Of a stretch of DNA of 64,000 nucleotides, positions 11,825-22,690 are shown piece by piece. Made by a program: the position numbers and the translations under genes. The DNA is taken from positions 2,914,001 through 2,978,000 of the forward strand of contig WUJK01000005.1 in the NCBI GenBank assembly GCA_011317545.1, in the 5' to 3' direction. Position 1 is the first letter of the stretch. Each line of letters begins with the position of its first letter. The notes beneath the pieces were generated by a model. That model was not told the origin of the DNA and made no database searches. It saw nothing but the letters and a program-made list of their open reading frames with translations. The stretch is from Coniella vitis (taxonomy: Eukaryota > Ascomycota > Sordariomycetes > Diaporthales > Schizoparmaceae).

Positions 11825-11848
11825 CATATATATATATATATGTATATA
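11825..11848. repeat. (TA)n microsatellite
   Basis: This is a nearly pure TA/AT dinucleotide run with small interruptions. Confidence 0.85.
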
Positions 11849-12376
11849 AGAGAGAGGTCTCGTTACGAAAAACGATCGGTTCTTGTTTTATGAAGCTGTG
11901 CTGTTTTGGCAGGACACACAGCACAAAGTCGACATGCTGCGAGAGAAAGTATACGATCAAACTATTCTGATTTTTCTTCTTCTTCTTTCCTCTCTTCTTC
12001 GCTATATAGCTAACAACTAACGGAAGTAGATCAAAGGACGCGCGAAAAGGCCCAAGCAAGAAAAGAAAGAAGGGTTAAGAAACAAGACAACAAACGTAAC
12101 GATATTTCTGGTCCAAGTAGCTCTTTTGCTTTTGGCTCGCTTGGTGCGAGAACGAAAAAGGGAAGACGACATGTCTGTCATGCTTGACAGTGCAATGCAC
12201 ACCACCAGCAAGATAAACAGATCCACAGACTTATCATGAGCCTTCTCAGTAGAGATATATGACCAAACAGAAAGAGCCGAAACATAACTAATAACGCCGG
12301 GCCAATCCCTAGAAATCTCGAATACCGCCCCTCCCCAAAAACGAGGGAGAGAGAAAAGAAAAACGCCGTCCATGTC

Positions 12377-12402
12377 TTGTTGTTGTTGTTGTTGTTGTTG
12401 TT
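12377..12402. repeat. (TTG)n microsatellite
   Basis: This is a second TTG array of about eight units, in the same strand orientation as the one at 11787. Confidence 0.95.
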
Positions 12403-12529
12403 CTTTACCAGGGTGTCTTTTTTTATCCTCGAGGATATTTCTAAGCCTTCGTGGTTGTCCTTCTGTTGTTCTGATCTCTATAGATTTGTTCTTGTCTGTC
12501 TTGCTGGTTGGACTGGACAGATAGCAGGC

Positions 12530-12560
12530 TCTTCTTCTTCTTCTTCTTCCTCCTCCTCCT
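12530..12560. repeat. (CTT)n/(CTC)n trinucleotide tract
   Basis: A CTT array runs directly into a CTC array, likely in the 3' untranslated region of the acyltransferase gene. Confidence 0.9.
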
Positions 12561-12809
12561 TTCCTTCCATTATATACACCATCATTTGCCATCAACCGCC
12601 CGCAGGATGCAGCATTACGAATGGATGCATTCACGTCTTCCGTGTGTCTGTCTGTCTGTCTGGCCGTCTGGCCGTCCCCGGACAAGGTCCACTGACAAGC
12701 AAAAGTCATTGCTCGATTGCTGAACTTCTTTTTTTCCTTTTCGTTCTTCATATTCTTCATATTTTTTCTTCTTCTTCTTTCTTTCTTGTTGTTTGTGTTT
12801 CATCACCCT

Positions 12810-14642
12810 TCACTTCCCCCCCTCAGCCCTCACACACTTGCCCTCCAGCCACTTGGCAAACCTCACAACCGGCGCGTCCACGGCCCTCCAAAAGACATCT
12901 GCGGCCCACACCACAACCGGCACCGCAAAGACAGCGCCGAGCACAAACCCCCGCTTGTACTGCGCCCGTCCATCCACGCCCGAGACCTCCCACGCCCACC
13001 GCTGGATGCTGTACCCCACCGTGTGCATGACGGGGCCGTGCATGAGGTAGATGGCATAGCTGATCTTGCCCAGGTACTGCACGGGCGCGGTGTTGAAGAT
13101 GCGCTGGAGGAAGGGGATGCGCGCCGTGCAAAAGACAAAGAGGATCGCGCCGTTGCACTGCCAGTAGCGGTACTTGTCCGAGACCCATTCTGGGATCAGC
13201 GACGAGAGGTAGATCCAGCCGGGCGTGTGTTCGCTGTTGACGTCGGGCTGGGAGAGGAGGTAGAGCGAGAGGAGGGCGAGCGCGGCCCAGCAGAGGCGGT
13301 GGAGGAAGCCCAGGGGTCCGCCGCCGGTGCAGAGAGAAGGGAAGCAGCAGCAGAAGCAGCGGCGGAGGATGCCTGCCTTGCGTGCTGGTGGTTGTTGGCG
13401 GCTTGGGTTGTGGAAGCCCTCCAGGTCGTCGTCTTGCAGTGTGCCTGTTCCGATATAATACACGACAGGCTCCTTGATGGGGAGGATCGCTGGTGAGGAC
13501 GACGACGGCAATGACGATGACAACGACGACGAGGATGCATCTGTCACAACAGCAGCCGTCGTCGATGGATCACTGTGCGCGCCCCGGATCAAATCCAACT
13601 CAGCATACAACATGCCGACGAAAAACAACATCATTTCCCAGCGATCACTATAGTACGAAAAGGCCAACCACACAGCCAAGAACCCAAGCCGCAGTCCCGT
13701 CCGCAGCCTCGCCGTGCCCAGCAGCATCAGAAACAGCATCATGCTCGCGCGGAACTCAATGGGGATCGTCCACAGGTGCACGTCGTACCACGTCGAGCCG
13801 CCGTATTTTTCCCACCCCCAGACGTGCACAAAGTCAAACATGTTGCGCGACCAGTCGTCCAGTTGCTCCGAGGTCGTGTTGAGCCGTTGCGGCGCCGTCT
13901 CTTGCACGTTCCAGTGCCAGGTGCGGTCGAGGCTCCATTCGCGGTTCCACTCGTAGGCGCCCACGCGAAGCAGGATGACCACCATAAAGGTGGAGATGAA
14001 GGTGGGCAGGAAAAGGCGAAACGCGCGCCGGAAGATGAAGGAGGACATGGTGGTCGAGAGCTCGCCCCAGCGCTGCGAGCGAGCGAGCTTGAGGGGTTTC
14101 AGCGACAGAGCATATCCCGACACGATGAAGAAGATGGCGACCATGGGCGGGCCGGCGTAGATGAGGCGGAAGAAGGGCAGCTTCAGCAGGTAGCGGTTCT
14201 CATCATTGGATCCCCATCCGTCGGCAATGGCAAAGGCCGAGTACGAGTAGTGGCAGAAGAACACAAACAGCGCGGCGAGCCCGCGCATGCCGTCCAAGTA
14301 GGACGTCGGGCCCAGCCGGCCGTGGGTGCGTTCATGGTGCAGAGACGACGAGATGCGCGAGGCGATAAAGGACGGCAAGAGGAAGAGGATGCACCGCAGC
14401 AGAAAAGCGAGGCAGTGTGGACTCGAGGGGATTCGCGAGGCTTGTGCCACTGGGGGGAACGCCTTGTTGACGGCTCGCCGGCCGAAAAAGGCCCATTGTC
14501 GTAGGTAGGACGAGGCAGGGAACCGTGAGTTGGTGTCTGCGTGGCCTGCTTCGCTGTCCACGTCCGAGTGGGACTTTTCGTCTAGTAAGGAGAGGCCCTC
14601 TTCGTAGGAGAAGGAGGACTTGGACAGAGCATGGCCGTTCAT
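12810..14642 (-). CDS. Acyltransferase-3 family integral membrane protein
   Basis: This is a single uninterrupted frame of 610 residues starting at MNGHALSKSSFSYEEG. Upstream in-frame codons only translate an AT array, so the start at 14642 is preferred. After ~100 cytosolic residues comes the acyltransferase-3 (OafA/NolL-type) signature YLDGMRGLAALFVFFCHYSY. Its conserved Arg and the His about ten residues later are thought to act in acyl transfer. About ten hydrophobic segments follow, among them LFLMLLGTARL and LWTIPIEFRASMMLF, and near the C-terminus LGKISYAIYLMHGPVMH, another family hallmark. A Ser/Ala-rich and charged loop of ~70 residues (about 375-445) interrupts the membrane part. 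Such proteins O-acylate sugars, lipids or secondary metabolites; the substrate here is unknown. Neighbours give no pathway clue. Confidence 0.88.
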   Translation of the reverse strand: MNGHALSKSSFSYEEGLSLLDEKSHSDVDSEAGHADTNSRFPASSYLRQWAFFGRRAVNKAFPPVAQASRIPSSPHCLAFLLRCILFLLPSFIASRISSSLHHERTHGRLGPTSYLDGMRGLAALFVFFCHYSYSAFAIADGWGSNDENRYLLKLPFFRLIYAGPPMVAIFFIVSGYALSLKPLKLARSQRWGELSTTMSSFIFRRAFRLFLPTFISTFMVVILLRVGAYEWNREWSLDRTWHWNVQETAPQRLNTTSEQLDDWSRNMFDFVHVWGWEKYGGSTWYDVHLWTIPIEFRASMMLFLMLLGTARLRTGLRLGFLAVWLAFSYYSDRWEMMLFFVGMLYAELDLIRGAHSDPSTTAAVVTDASSSSLSSSLPSSSSPAILPIKEPVVYYIGTGTLQDDDLEGFHNPSRQQPPARKAGILRRCFCCCFPSLCTGGGPLGFLHRLCWAALALLSLYLLSQPDVNSEHTPGWIYLSSLIPEWVSDKYRYWQCNGAILFVFCTARIPFLQRIFNTAPVQYLGKISYAIYLMHGPVMHTVGYSIQRWAWEVSGVDGRAQYKRGFVLGAVFAVPVVVWAADVFWRAVDAPVVRFAKWLEGKCVRAEGGK

Positions 14643-14680
14643 TGTCCAGCCTGTGTACAAGGCCCAGAAGTAGAAAGACG

Positions 14681-14718
<38 letters not shown>

Positions 14719-16666
14719 GAAAAAGAAGGAGAAGGATGAAAACGAGGACAAGGCAAGACACCCAACACAATTGTAGAGCTTCAAAGACGACTGTAATAGT
14801 GATATTCTCGAGTATAATCCAGACGTCCCAAACGAAGGAATCGCTCCCAGGAGCGAAAGAGCGTGGATGGCAGTAGCAGTGGTAGGAATAGTAGTAGTAC
14901 GTGATGTGTTACGGGTCTCAATATATTAACAATGGCCGCAATCTCTCCTGCTCGTGGTAAAAGAAAAATAATAAAAAAATAAAAATAAAACGAAGATATT
15001 CAAGTCCAGCCCTGATTGCAGCATAGAGACATCCAATGTAGTAGAAGACGGAGAGGGATGGGAACAACCAGAATTCCAGTCAATCAAAGGTCACAAGTTC
15101 TCCCTTGGCTATGCGATCGACACAGGTGGAAATCTCAGCACAGGAACGCAAGCCACCAGCAGCCTTGAGCCATTCTGCAAGAAGAGAAAAAGGGAGGAAA
15201 AGGAAAGGGGAAAAAGAGCGATGGCATGGCCCGCCTCTGCTGGAGATGCCCGGTCAGTACAGCCGTCTGTCCGTCTGCACTTTGCTCTCTGCTCATCTGC
15301 TCGCGGCGTGTGTTTCTTGTGAGCGCATGCGGCCACACGGTAGACGGGACGACTTTGGTGCGAGTAATGTCCACCGTCGACCGTGTACTGTGCATACCGC
15401 TTGGTTGCTCAGGGGATAGCCTCGCACAAATGACCTGCCTGCATCTGGCAAGGGCAATAGGCTCTGGTCGATTAGCCGATGTACTCTTCCTCGCCCCTCG
15501 TCCTCGGACGCCTTGGACTGCGGGCGGCGGGCGGTTCACAGGTTGGCCCTCCTTTTTTATGGAATGTTTCAAGTTGGGGGGAATGATGAGGACCGGACGA
15601 GGCTTGGGGCTTAATCCCGCAGGGATGGGCCTGGCCCCAATCTCCATGGCGATGCCCACACGCTGGCCGGGCAAGCTGGGCTGGCTGGCTGGTCTCCTGG
15701 ATCTGTGTCTGCTCATCTTGGTGGTATCATGTACGTAGCATGGGCGGGCGTGGGCGGCGGCAGGAATGAGATCTATAAGTGGTGCCGACTTGCGGTGAGG
15801 TATGTGTGCTGTGTGCTGACCCTATGCGTGGATCCTCCTCACGCTGTGTCAGTGGCGTCCATATTCCTATATATAAATATATATATATAAAGGTGTGAGC
15901 CTCGATCGCTGAGTGTTGGATTCTTATGTATATGTTTCAACACACAAAGGTGCCAACGTCCAACTAAGCGGCCGCATCAACCACCAACAAGCAGCAACAG
16001 GTGGCAAACCTTATAAGCATAACTGCATATTGTAGCAGAATTGCAGGCTGGACCGCCCCCGTCCTGATCAGCTAGCCAAATCTCCGGATGGCCTTATATC
16101 CGAAGGCGCCCGGACCGTGGTGCTGCGACAAGGGCACGTTTGGCTCTGACAAAATCTGTGGCCCGTTTTCTGCCGCCCCTCTGCCCCGGGTGGAAACCCG
16201 CGCTGGCTGGCTTGTTCCAGCTTCGACGATCGTTGCAAAGAAGCGTCTGGGCAATGTTTGGACACATTCACTGCATCTGTCCCAGTTCTGGCATCTTCAC
16301 GACATCGCAAATATCCGCATCCGCATCCGGGCGTCCACAGACCGACCATCTCAAAGGGTGTGCGTGCACCGCAGCCATGTCTATGGTTGCTGTCGTGGTC
16401 AAGAAGTGTCCAACCCGCAAAAAGTGGCGTATAGAGTACAATATCGTAATATCAATAGTAGTAGGTAGGTGCGAAATCTATAGGTAGAGAGCAATACTTT
16501 TTGGTTGATGGATCGGAACCTCCTTGACAGCCCTGCAAAAACGCCCGTGAACGCCGGTTTCTGATCCCCTGCCCATCCGTTCGCTTAAAGAAATTATCAA
16601 GTAAAAAAAAAAGAACACAAGAGGAGAAGAGCAAAAACACACGCAAGAGTCATGTGTGTACACACT
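14643..16666. other. Intergenic upstream of acyltransferase gene, no gene seen
   Basis: 2,024 bases lie between the acyltransferase start (-) and the stop of porphobilinogen synthase (-). It holds the promoter of the former and the 3' end of the latter. Overlapping frames of 170-190 codons near 15135-15738 occur on both strands in GC-rich sequence, with no recognisable protein and no splice pattern. I treat them as chance. Confidence 0.55.
14683..14714. repeat. (AT)16 microsatellite in acyltransferase 5' leader
   Basis: This is a pure AT dinucleotide run ending 41 bases upstream of the acyltransferase ATG (minus strand), probably in the 5' untranslated region or core promoter. Confidence 0.95.
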
Positions 16667-17913
16667 TCAAGTGGACAGCCAGTCCAAGAACTCTGGCGTG
16701 AAGTAGCTGATGATGATGGTGGCGCCTGCACGCAGAATGCCCTCGGTCGACTCGAATGCCATGGTCTTGAGATCGAAAACGCCAGCCTTTGCCGCAGCGT
16801 GGATCATGGCAAACTCACCGCTCACTTGGTAGGCCGCAATCGGCAAGTCCCGGCCGAGTTCCTTGGCATCACTGATAATGTCCAAGTACTGGCTTGCAGG
16901 CTTGACCATGATTACGTCGGCGCCTTCGCCAATATCGCGCACAATGGCGCGACGCGCCAGTCCACGGCCGCCTGGTGGCAGCTGATAGCACTTGCGGTCG
17001 CCAAAGGATGGCGACGATCCAGCCGCGTCACGGAAGGGGCCGTAGAGACAGCCAGAGAACTTGGCCGCGTACGACATGAGCAGCGTCTTGTGGGCAATGC
17101 CCTCTTCAATCAGCTTGAGCTTGATGGCCCGAATGCGACCGTCATTCATGTCCGAGGGAGCCACACAGTGAGCACCAGCCTGGGCGTAGGCAATGGCAAC
17201 ATCTGAGATACGGTCCACAGAGAGCTGATTGTTCAAGGTGCCGTCGTCGCGCAGAATACCGCAGTGACCATGCGACGTGTATTCACAGAGACACACGTCC
17301 GCTGTGATGTAGAGTTGCGGGAATCGCTGGCGCAGAAGTCGGATGCTCTTGATGACGGGGCCGTTGGGGTCATCGGCACCAGTGCCAAGTGCATCCTTTG
17401 TACCAGGGTTCAGAGGCACGCCAAAGAGCATAACGGCTCGAAGGCCCCGGTGGACAAGTGGTTCGAGGAAGGGAATCAATTTGTTGAGGCCGCGGCGATA
17501 CTGGTTCGGCAGCGAGGGGATGAGCACCTCCTCGTCGTCCTGGTCGGATACAAAGAGCGGGTAGATCAACATGGACTGCAGTCGAACTCGTTAGTTTCCA
17601 GTCTGAGCTCCATCCGGACTGTCCCAAGGCAATCTTGGCTCACCTTTGTAAGTTGTCGCTCTGCCTGCCATTGCCGTGCCAAGGCATGTGCGTAGCCACC
17701 GTGAAGCTGGCTGGAGATGTCTCCAGCAATGCTCACGCTCGTGGCACTGGTACTCGCATAGGACATGGCGCGAGAGATATGGGATGTGCGCGAAGCAGCA
17801 TCCATGGTGGAAGCGCCCGATGTGTAGGAGGCGTCTCCTCGAGGGCCGGGACGGCGTGCCTCGGCAGCGGAGCCGCGCATGGGCAGGTCTTGAACCAGGC
17901 TGGAGAAGGACAT
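16667..17913 (-). CDS. hem2: Delta-aminolevulinic acid dehydratase (porphobilinogen synthase)
   Basis: Exons (minus) are 17913-17644 and 17575-16667, with GTGAGC donor and GCAG acceptor, giving 392 residues. The enzyme condenses two 5-aminolevulinate molecules to porphobilinogen in the cytosol, the second step of heme synthesis. Visible features are GYAHALARQWQAERQLTK before the barrel, the zinc cysteine triad C185, C187 and C195 (DVCLCEYTSHGHCG), and the two active-site lysines K262 (SYAAKFSG) and K315 (IMVKPASQY), the latter forming the Schiff base. It is therefore the zinc-dependent type and should be active. The N-terminal arm, which mediates octamer assembly, is long: ~40 extra Ser/Thr/Ala residues (about 20-65) precede the conserved GGYAH. 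Many eukaryotic homologues are 330-350 residues. The spacing to the divergent gene at 19680 is 1.8 kb. Confidence 0.95.
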
Positions 17914-19679
17914 GGCGGGAGGATTGCGGTGCTATTGAGTAGCAGCTGTCAAGATACCTAGATAGAGAGAGTGTTTTGTGTTGGTCGAGGAAGAAGGCTG
18001 AGGGTGCGAAGATACGTGCTGTGTATCAACACGCGGTGGCAGGTTTGCCGGTGGCGAAAGAACGGAGAGAGCGGGCTGGGCTCGGGATGCAGATCCAGAT
18101 GCAGATTGCTCGCTGCGGACTGCTGTTGCTGAAGATAGGGCCGCTCCTGAATGGCAGGGAAAGCAGCTGCAGGCAAGCGAGAGCGTGTTGTACAGGAAAG
18201 GAAGTGCACGCTGTCGGAGCGCTCGAGAATTGGTCGCACGAGCAAAAGTGTTTGTTGCGACGTTGACGACAAAATTGGCTCGCAGGGCTCGGAGGTACGG
18301 CGAGCAGGGCGAGGTCTTTGGCCAAGGCAGGGCCAAGGCTCGGCTCGCAAGGCGTAGCCCCAAAGAAGAGGGGCCAGCCGCTGCCAGCCTGCGAATGAGA
18401 AGGCGCCGAACAGCCGGCCTTGCCGCTCCGACTTGTTCCTCTTCGCATCGCGCCATCCAAGTTTGGCCTCGCGACTTGCGGTAACATTGCGCATCGTCTA
18501 AGCTTTTCTGGCTTGGTGGTTCGCTGACGGACAACAACAACATCATCATCTTCATCCTCATCGTTGTCAAAGGTACCCTTTTGAATGCCATCAGGTGGCG
18601 TCAAACTGAGTAGAACGTCACCTTACAACCAGCATTGCAGTCAGGCTTTTTGCTGGTCCCAACGTCGGACTGGGCTAGGTTGAGGCGCCCGCTGCATGGC
18701 GGTACGCCTGGACAACATCGTAGGATTCAGCCTTGATAGAATTGATGGTTTTTTTTAATGTTCTTGCTGTTGTAAGGAAAGCCTGTGACCTGCTGACCAT
18801 ACGGGGGTCCTGCTTCGAGCCTGAATACCTCTGAGGATTGTGTTCCACTGCTATAGAGACCGAGATTGTATTGGCATTTCAAGCTAAGATCAAATACTGC
18901 CAACGTGTGTAACTCTCGAATACTCAATGCTGTCAAGGGTCAAGAGCTATGGCTGGCTGGTTTCGAGCTGGCATCCGCTGTGCATTCGTTGACGCTCCGC
19001 GAGGAGGATGGAAATGCTGCGTATCCTGTAGAGGCTGCAACTCGTTTCTGGAGACGAGCAACATGTCAATGCTTGCTTGGCGACTACCAAGGTGATGAGA
19101 AGGACATGGAGGTTGCAAGAGCATGGAATGGTAGTCTTCCACGCCACTTCTTCCCAGGCTGGCTCTAGGCCAGTTGCAAGGCTGCGAGTCCGTGGCCTGC
19201 CTCCTTCTCTCATTCCGCGCCACGTGATGCTGCCTGCCTGCCTCCTCGTACCTGCCCGACGCTCTGAGCCCTGCCTAGGTAGGCAGACACACTGCTGTTG
19301 GGAGAGCTCGCGCCCTCTGCCACAGGGTCTCTGACTTTTCAACTACGTCGAATGCTCAAAAAGCCAGGCTTGAACTCTGGTGTCCTGGCAAGACTCGCAT
19401 CAACTGGATCATATTCTTTCCCGCCGCTGCGACCGCAAGGCATCACACGGCTGGCCAGCTTCCCTCTCAAACACTGCGCTTTCTGCACCAGTCACTCTTT
19501 TAGTTCTGGCCCCGATACCCTCACACTCTTTATCGCACCCGCACCGCGGTCGATTCTCTGGAACATACTGTCCGCCCTTGACTTTGAAACACCCTCCTGT
19601 TCTCGATCTTGCTCTGAGTAATACAAACGAGACGCCAGGTCTCTGTGAGAGTAACTGCTCGAAAAGGCTACATGCTACA
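17914..19679. promoter_or_regulatory. Divergent intergenic region upstream of hem2 and the gene at 19680
   Basis: 1,766 bases separate two divergent starts. Several overlapping frames (about 180-220 codons, 17932-18604, minus) occupy the first 700 bases in different phases and differ only by frame; none has domain-like sequence, so I do not call a gene. No regulatory site is recognised. Confidence 0.45.
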
Positions 19680-21856
19680 ATGGCCAATACCAAGTGGAAA
19701 TTGGCCCTTCTTCCCAAGAAGGAACATCGCCGCAAAGGCAGCGGCAGTCTATCTTGCTCTCCTACCTCGCCCTTAGAGCCTGGTACGTGGTCGCTCTCCG
19801 TTGCACAATTAGGATCTCACATGGATGCTAAACGAAATAATCCTTCAGTCGTCGATACCGATCACTCGGCTACCACTCAAACGATGATCGACTATCGAGT
19901 GGCTCTCGGCCCTGCAACAGACGGTTATGATCACAAACTTGTGAGTGCATTGCTGGACACTACCAACGAGAGCCATCCGAGTCCTTGGGGCTATCTGGCT
20001 GAAGAAGACGCTGAAAAGGTGGGCTCTATTCGTCCCCAACGTGCGACAAGACCATGACGGCTGATTTTCATCGCAAATAGCTTCGCGACTTGCCTAACAG
20101 CCGACCGCTTGAGATTCTGTCTGCCGAAGAGACTCTCGCGCATCAAACCTCGGCCCAGACTCTGCAAGCGCCAAGTCTCTCCATTGAAGAGATACCACGA
20201 CGGTCCTCGAGCTGGAATCATTGCCCCGAGCCACATCATGTTCCAGAAGCGTCTTTGGCAAACAAAAAGCGCAAAGGACCCATTGGGTCGTTACCCCAAT
20301 CACAGAGTGCACATATCATGGGTCGTAATGCTGCCCGAAACCCACAAATACTCTTTGGTTTCTCGGCAAACACGCGACAAGTGATAGCCCGCGATCTAGA
20401 TCACATCGTAGACAAGAAGTCAGCCAAGATTGTCCACTCTTACACTACAGTCCTCTCTGCTCCTCCACAGGAAGCCACTAATAGCGCCAAAGGTGACACA
20501 GATCTCACTGGATCTTTCAAACTCACACGATCGCGAACCAAGAATGCGTTTACAAAGCTTACTGGTGCGTTCAGTGGCCACTTCAAGAGCATTAGAGGCA
20601 CTAAGAAGCGAGATCATGATGCCGTCCTCTCGCTTGATGCAACAGAGACCGTGTCTACAAGCTCAGCTGCCCAGTGCACTCCAACATCCGAGCCCTCATT
20701 GAATGAAGCACATCGCTCTATCCACACTTCAGCGGGGTTTAAACGTCTTTGTGCCAATCGTGACGAACAGGTCGACAGTCAGTGCGTTCGTTCAAAGCAA
20801 GTTGAGGCTGAAGAGCAACTTGAGTGGCCAGAGAAGGCATCCATGATGGATTACAAACTTGGATTGTGCAGCAGCCAGGGCTTAGAAGATCCATTTACCG
20901 ACTCACCATCGGCCAAGTCTCTAGACGAGCGGCAGTTTTGTGCCAAGGTGTCAGGGACAGTCTATACAACACCCTCGACTGACCCTTTCCAGACTGAACG
21001 GATTCTGGATGCCAATGTCAACACCATCCTGACGAGTCCTCCGGTCGGTTGCTCCACCCCACGACGACGACCAATGTCCTTGCCCATCTACGAGACCCCC
21101 TCAAAGCCACCGCGCGTGGTTGCCATCCACAAATCGCAAGTCATAGCTCTCGCAGCCAACATACCTCCACCAACGACTAAGCGACAGTCTGGAGGCCGCA
21201 CACAAGCCCAAGAGCCTCAACATAATGCTCCGGACAACGGCCACGGCCATAGACCAAGTGTCCGGCAAAACGAACCCAAAGCAAGGGCTGGCGTCCGTGT
21301 AACTGATTCAACCCGACTAAACTCATATCCGCCTAGCTCAACCACCAGGCCTGTGCCTCGCTCTATGAGCAGCTTTCAGGCTGATCTAAAAATGCCCACA
21401 CGTGGTGCAAAGCGTACCATGGACACAGACTTGCCGCAAAAGAAACACCCGTCTCCCAGCAAAAGTCAACTTGAGATATTCAGAAAATGTATGGATCAAA
21501 ATCTGGCCTCGGGGGTTTTTGTCGACTCGGGCGAGCTGGAAATGGGCCACAACACACCGCAAAGTCCTAAAGGTCCTCTCTTGCCGCGAGATAGCAATCG
21601 GCTGATGAGAAATGGTGACTCGACCTCTCGCTACCGCAATGTCATGGCTAGCAAATCATTGGTGGCGTCCAAGTCCCAGAGTCGCATTCCCAAGCCAGTC
21701 AGGCAGACTTCCCACACTCGCACTGCTCATGCTCGAGACTTTTACCCAGCCAACAAGGGTGATTCCCTCACGGAGGATGAGTTGCAGTGGGAGGCGTCAA
21801 GTTACAAAATTGGTCAGCGATGCAACAACTGTGGTAGCATAAGCAAGGTTGGCTAA
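19680..21856 (+). CDS. Unrecognised disordered basic protein
   Basis: Exons are 19680-20018 and 20081-21856 (GTGGGC donor, ATAG acceptor), 704 residues. I do not recognise a family. The first exon has MANTKWKLALLPKKEHRRKG, then a compact stretch with TMIDYRVALGPATDGYDHKLVS and WGYLAEEDAEK. A related phrase, MDYKLGLCSSQGLEDPF, recurs near residue 365, so there may be a short internal duplication. Most of the rest is Ser/Thr/Pro/Lys/Arg-rich with many SP/TP sites, as expected for an intrinsically disordered, possibly phosphorylated protein. The final residues have CNNCGS, a single CxxC pair too small for a known zinc finger. The gene is divergent from hem2. That it is a real gene is supported by frame length and a clean intron; the function is unknown. 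Confidence 0.7.
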
Positions 21857-22327
21857 AGGTGCATGCATGGCTCTATTGACTTTCTGATGTACAGAACTTC
21901 GAATGGAAGCATGAGTATTGTGTGACACATTGATGATTGGTGGTTTATCAGTGCTGATTGTTTGAAATATTGACCTAAACCTTATTATGCGAAAATGCTC
22001 GGAGGACCGATGTTTTGAAATCTGGAGCATAAGCCGATGGACGGCTTGTCGTCTGCTATTGCTCCACGCAAACATGAGGAAATTTGTGACGACCATGCAG
22101 AAAAGAGACAATCAAGCAACAAGTGTGTTATCACGTTCATCAACATGATCTGACATCTAATAATACAAAAAGATACACAGGATCGTGTACATGTGGGTAT
22201 CGTTCCGTTAGAGAGTCCCCTCTTATAAGCTCTTTGCAACGCTCATCCCAAATACAAAATCGTACAGTAACGTTTAATCATACACGCCATTCAGTCCGAG
22301 AATCTCTTAATAATTCGGCTAATTGGC
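21857..22327. other. Intergenic, tail-to-tail, no gene seen
   Basis: 471 AT-leaning bases between the stop of the 704-residue protein (+) and the stop of the 86-residue protein (-). I see only presumptive 3' untranslated sequence. Confidence 0.6.
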
Positions 22328-22690
22328 CTAGTAGCGGTGGCTACCACGGCCATCTGTACCATGCATGCGACGAGTGCCAGCAGCCTAAATCGTTTATCAA
22401 AGGTAAATGCACTGTCAGCCTCTTGACCTTTTCGGACGACAACAAAGCAACAGTATACAAACACGAGCAAAAAGGAAAACACATACCTTTTCAGCAGGGT
22501 TGTGCGTAATGGCTCCCTTGAGCTTCTTCATGGCGCCCGCAATCTTGTCGCCCATGGTAGGCTTGCGCTTCTGGTGGTGGACCTTTTTCCGGCCAAAGAG
22601 GCCGCCTCCTCGGCCTCGGCGCGTGGTGGTGGTGGTGGTTGTGGTTGTGGTGCGGGAGGAGCGGGTGTTGTGGTGGTGACGGTGGGCCAT
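22328..22690 (-). CDS. Small basic conserved fungal protein, 86 residues
   Basis: Exons (minus) are 22690-22487 and 22384-22328. The GTATGT donor and TTTAG acceptor define a 102-base intron, and the join ...ITHNPAEK|AAGTRRMHG... is in frame. The start MAHRHHHNTR is followed by a threonine run (residues 14-23), an RRGRGGGLFGRKK patch, then the core KPTMGDKIAGAMKKLKGAI and a C-terminus AAGTRRMHGTDGRGSHRY. From memory, this GDKI..GAM.KLKG..........AGTRRMHGTDGRGS pattern recurs in small proteins of many Pezizomycotina; I know no function for it. The protein is highly basic and may bind nucleic acid, which is inference. Open-frame calling alone misses exon 2, which is only 19 codons. Confidence 0.75.

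Larger units (their letters stand above)
10771..12809. other. Long intergenic between convergent genes, microsatellite-rich
   Basis: 2,039 bases lie between the Mic12 stop (+) and the acyltransferase stop (-). It holds a perfect inverted repeat (11698-11734), two TTG arrays, a TA array and a CTT/CTC array, listed separately. The open frames here are low-complexity translations of those arrays. No gene is supported. Confidence 0.6.

Noticed and set aside
12017..12760. 247-codon minus-strand frame between convergent genes
   Set aside because: Runs through TTG, CTT and poly-A/T arrays and translates to low-complexity Gln/Arg/Lys; a mirror frame exists on the plus strand.
12810..14768. Upstream extension of the acyltransferase start to 14768
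   Set aside because: The added residues are Ile-Tyr repeats from the AT microsatellite; MNGHALSK at 14642 is the first plausible start.
15135..15738. 193- and 170-codon frames on opposite strands
   Set aside because: GC-rich sequence opens frames in both directions; neither resembles a family or has splice-consistent neighbours.
17932..18604. Three overlapping 180-220 codon minus-strand frames before hem2
   Set aside because: They occupy different phases of the same DNA and share no recognisable domain; most likely promoter DNA lacking stops by composition.
19360..19410. GGCTTGAACTCT resembling a tRNA B-box
   Set aside because: No matching A-box or acceptor stem at tRNA distance on either strand.
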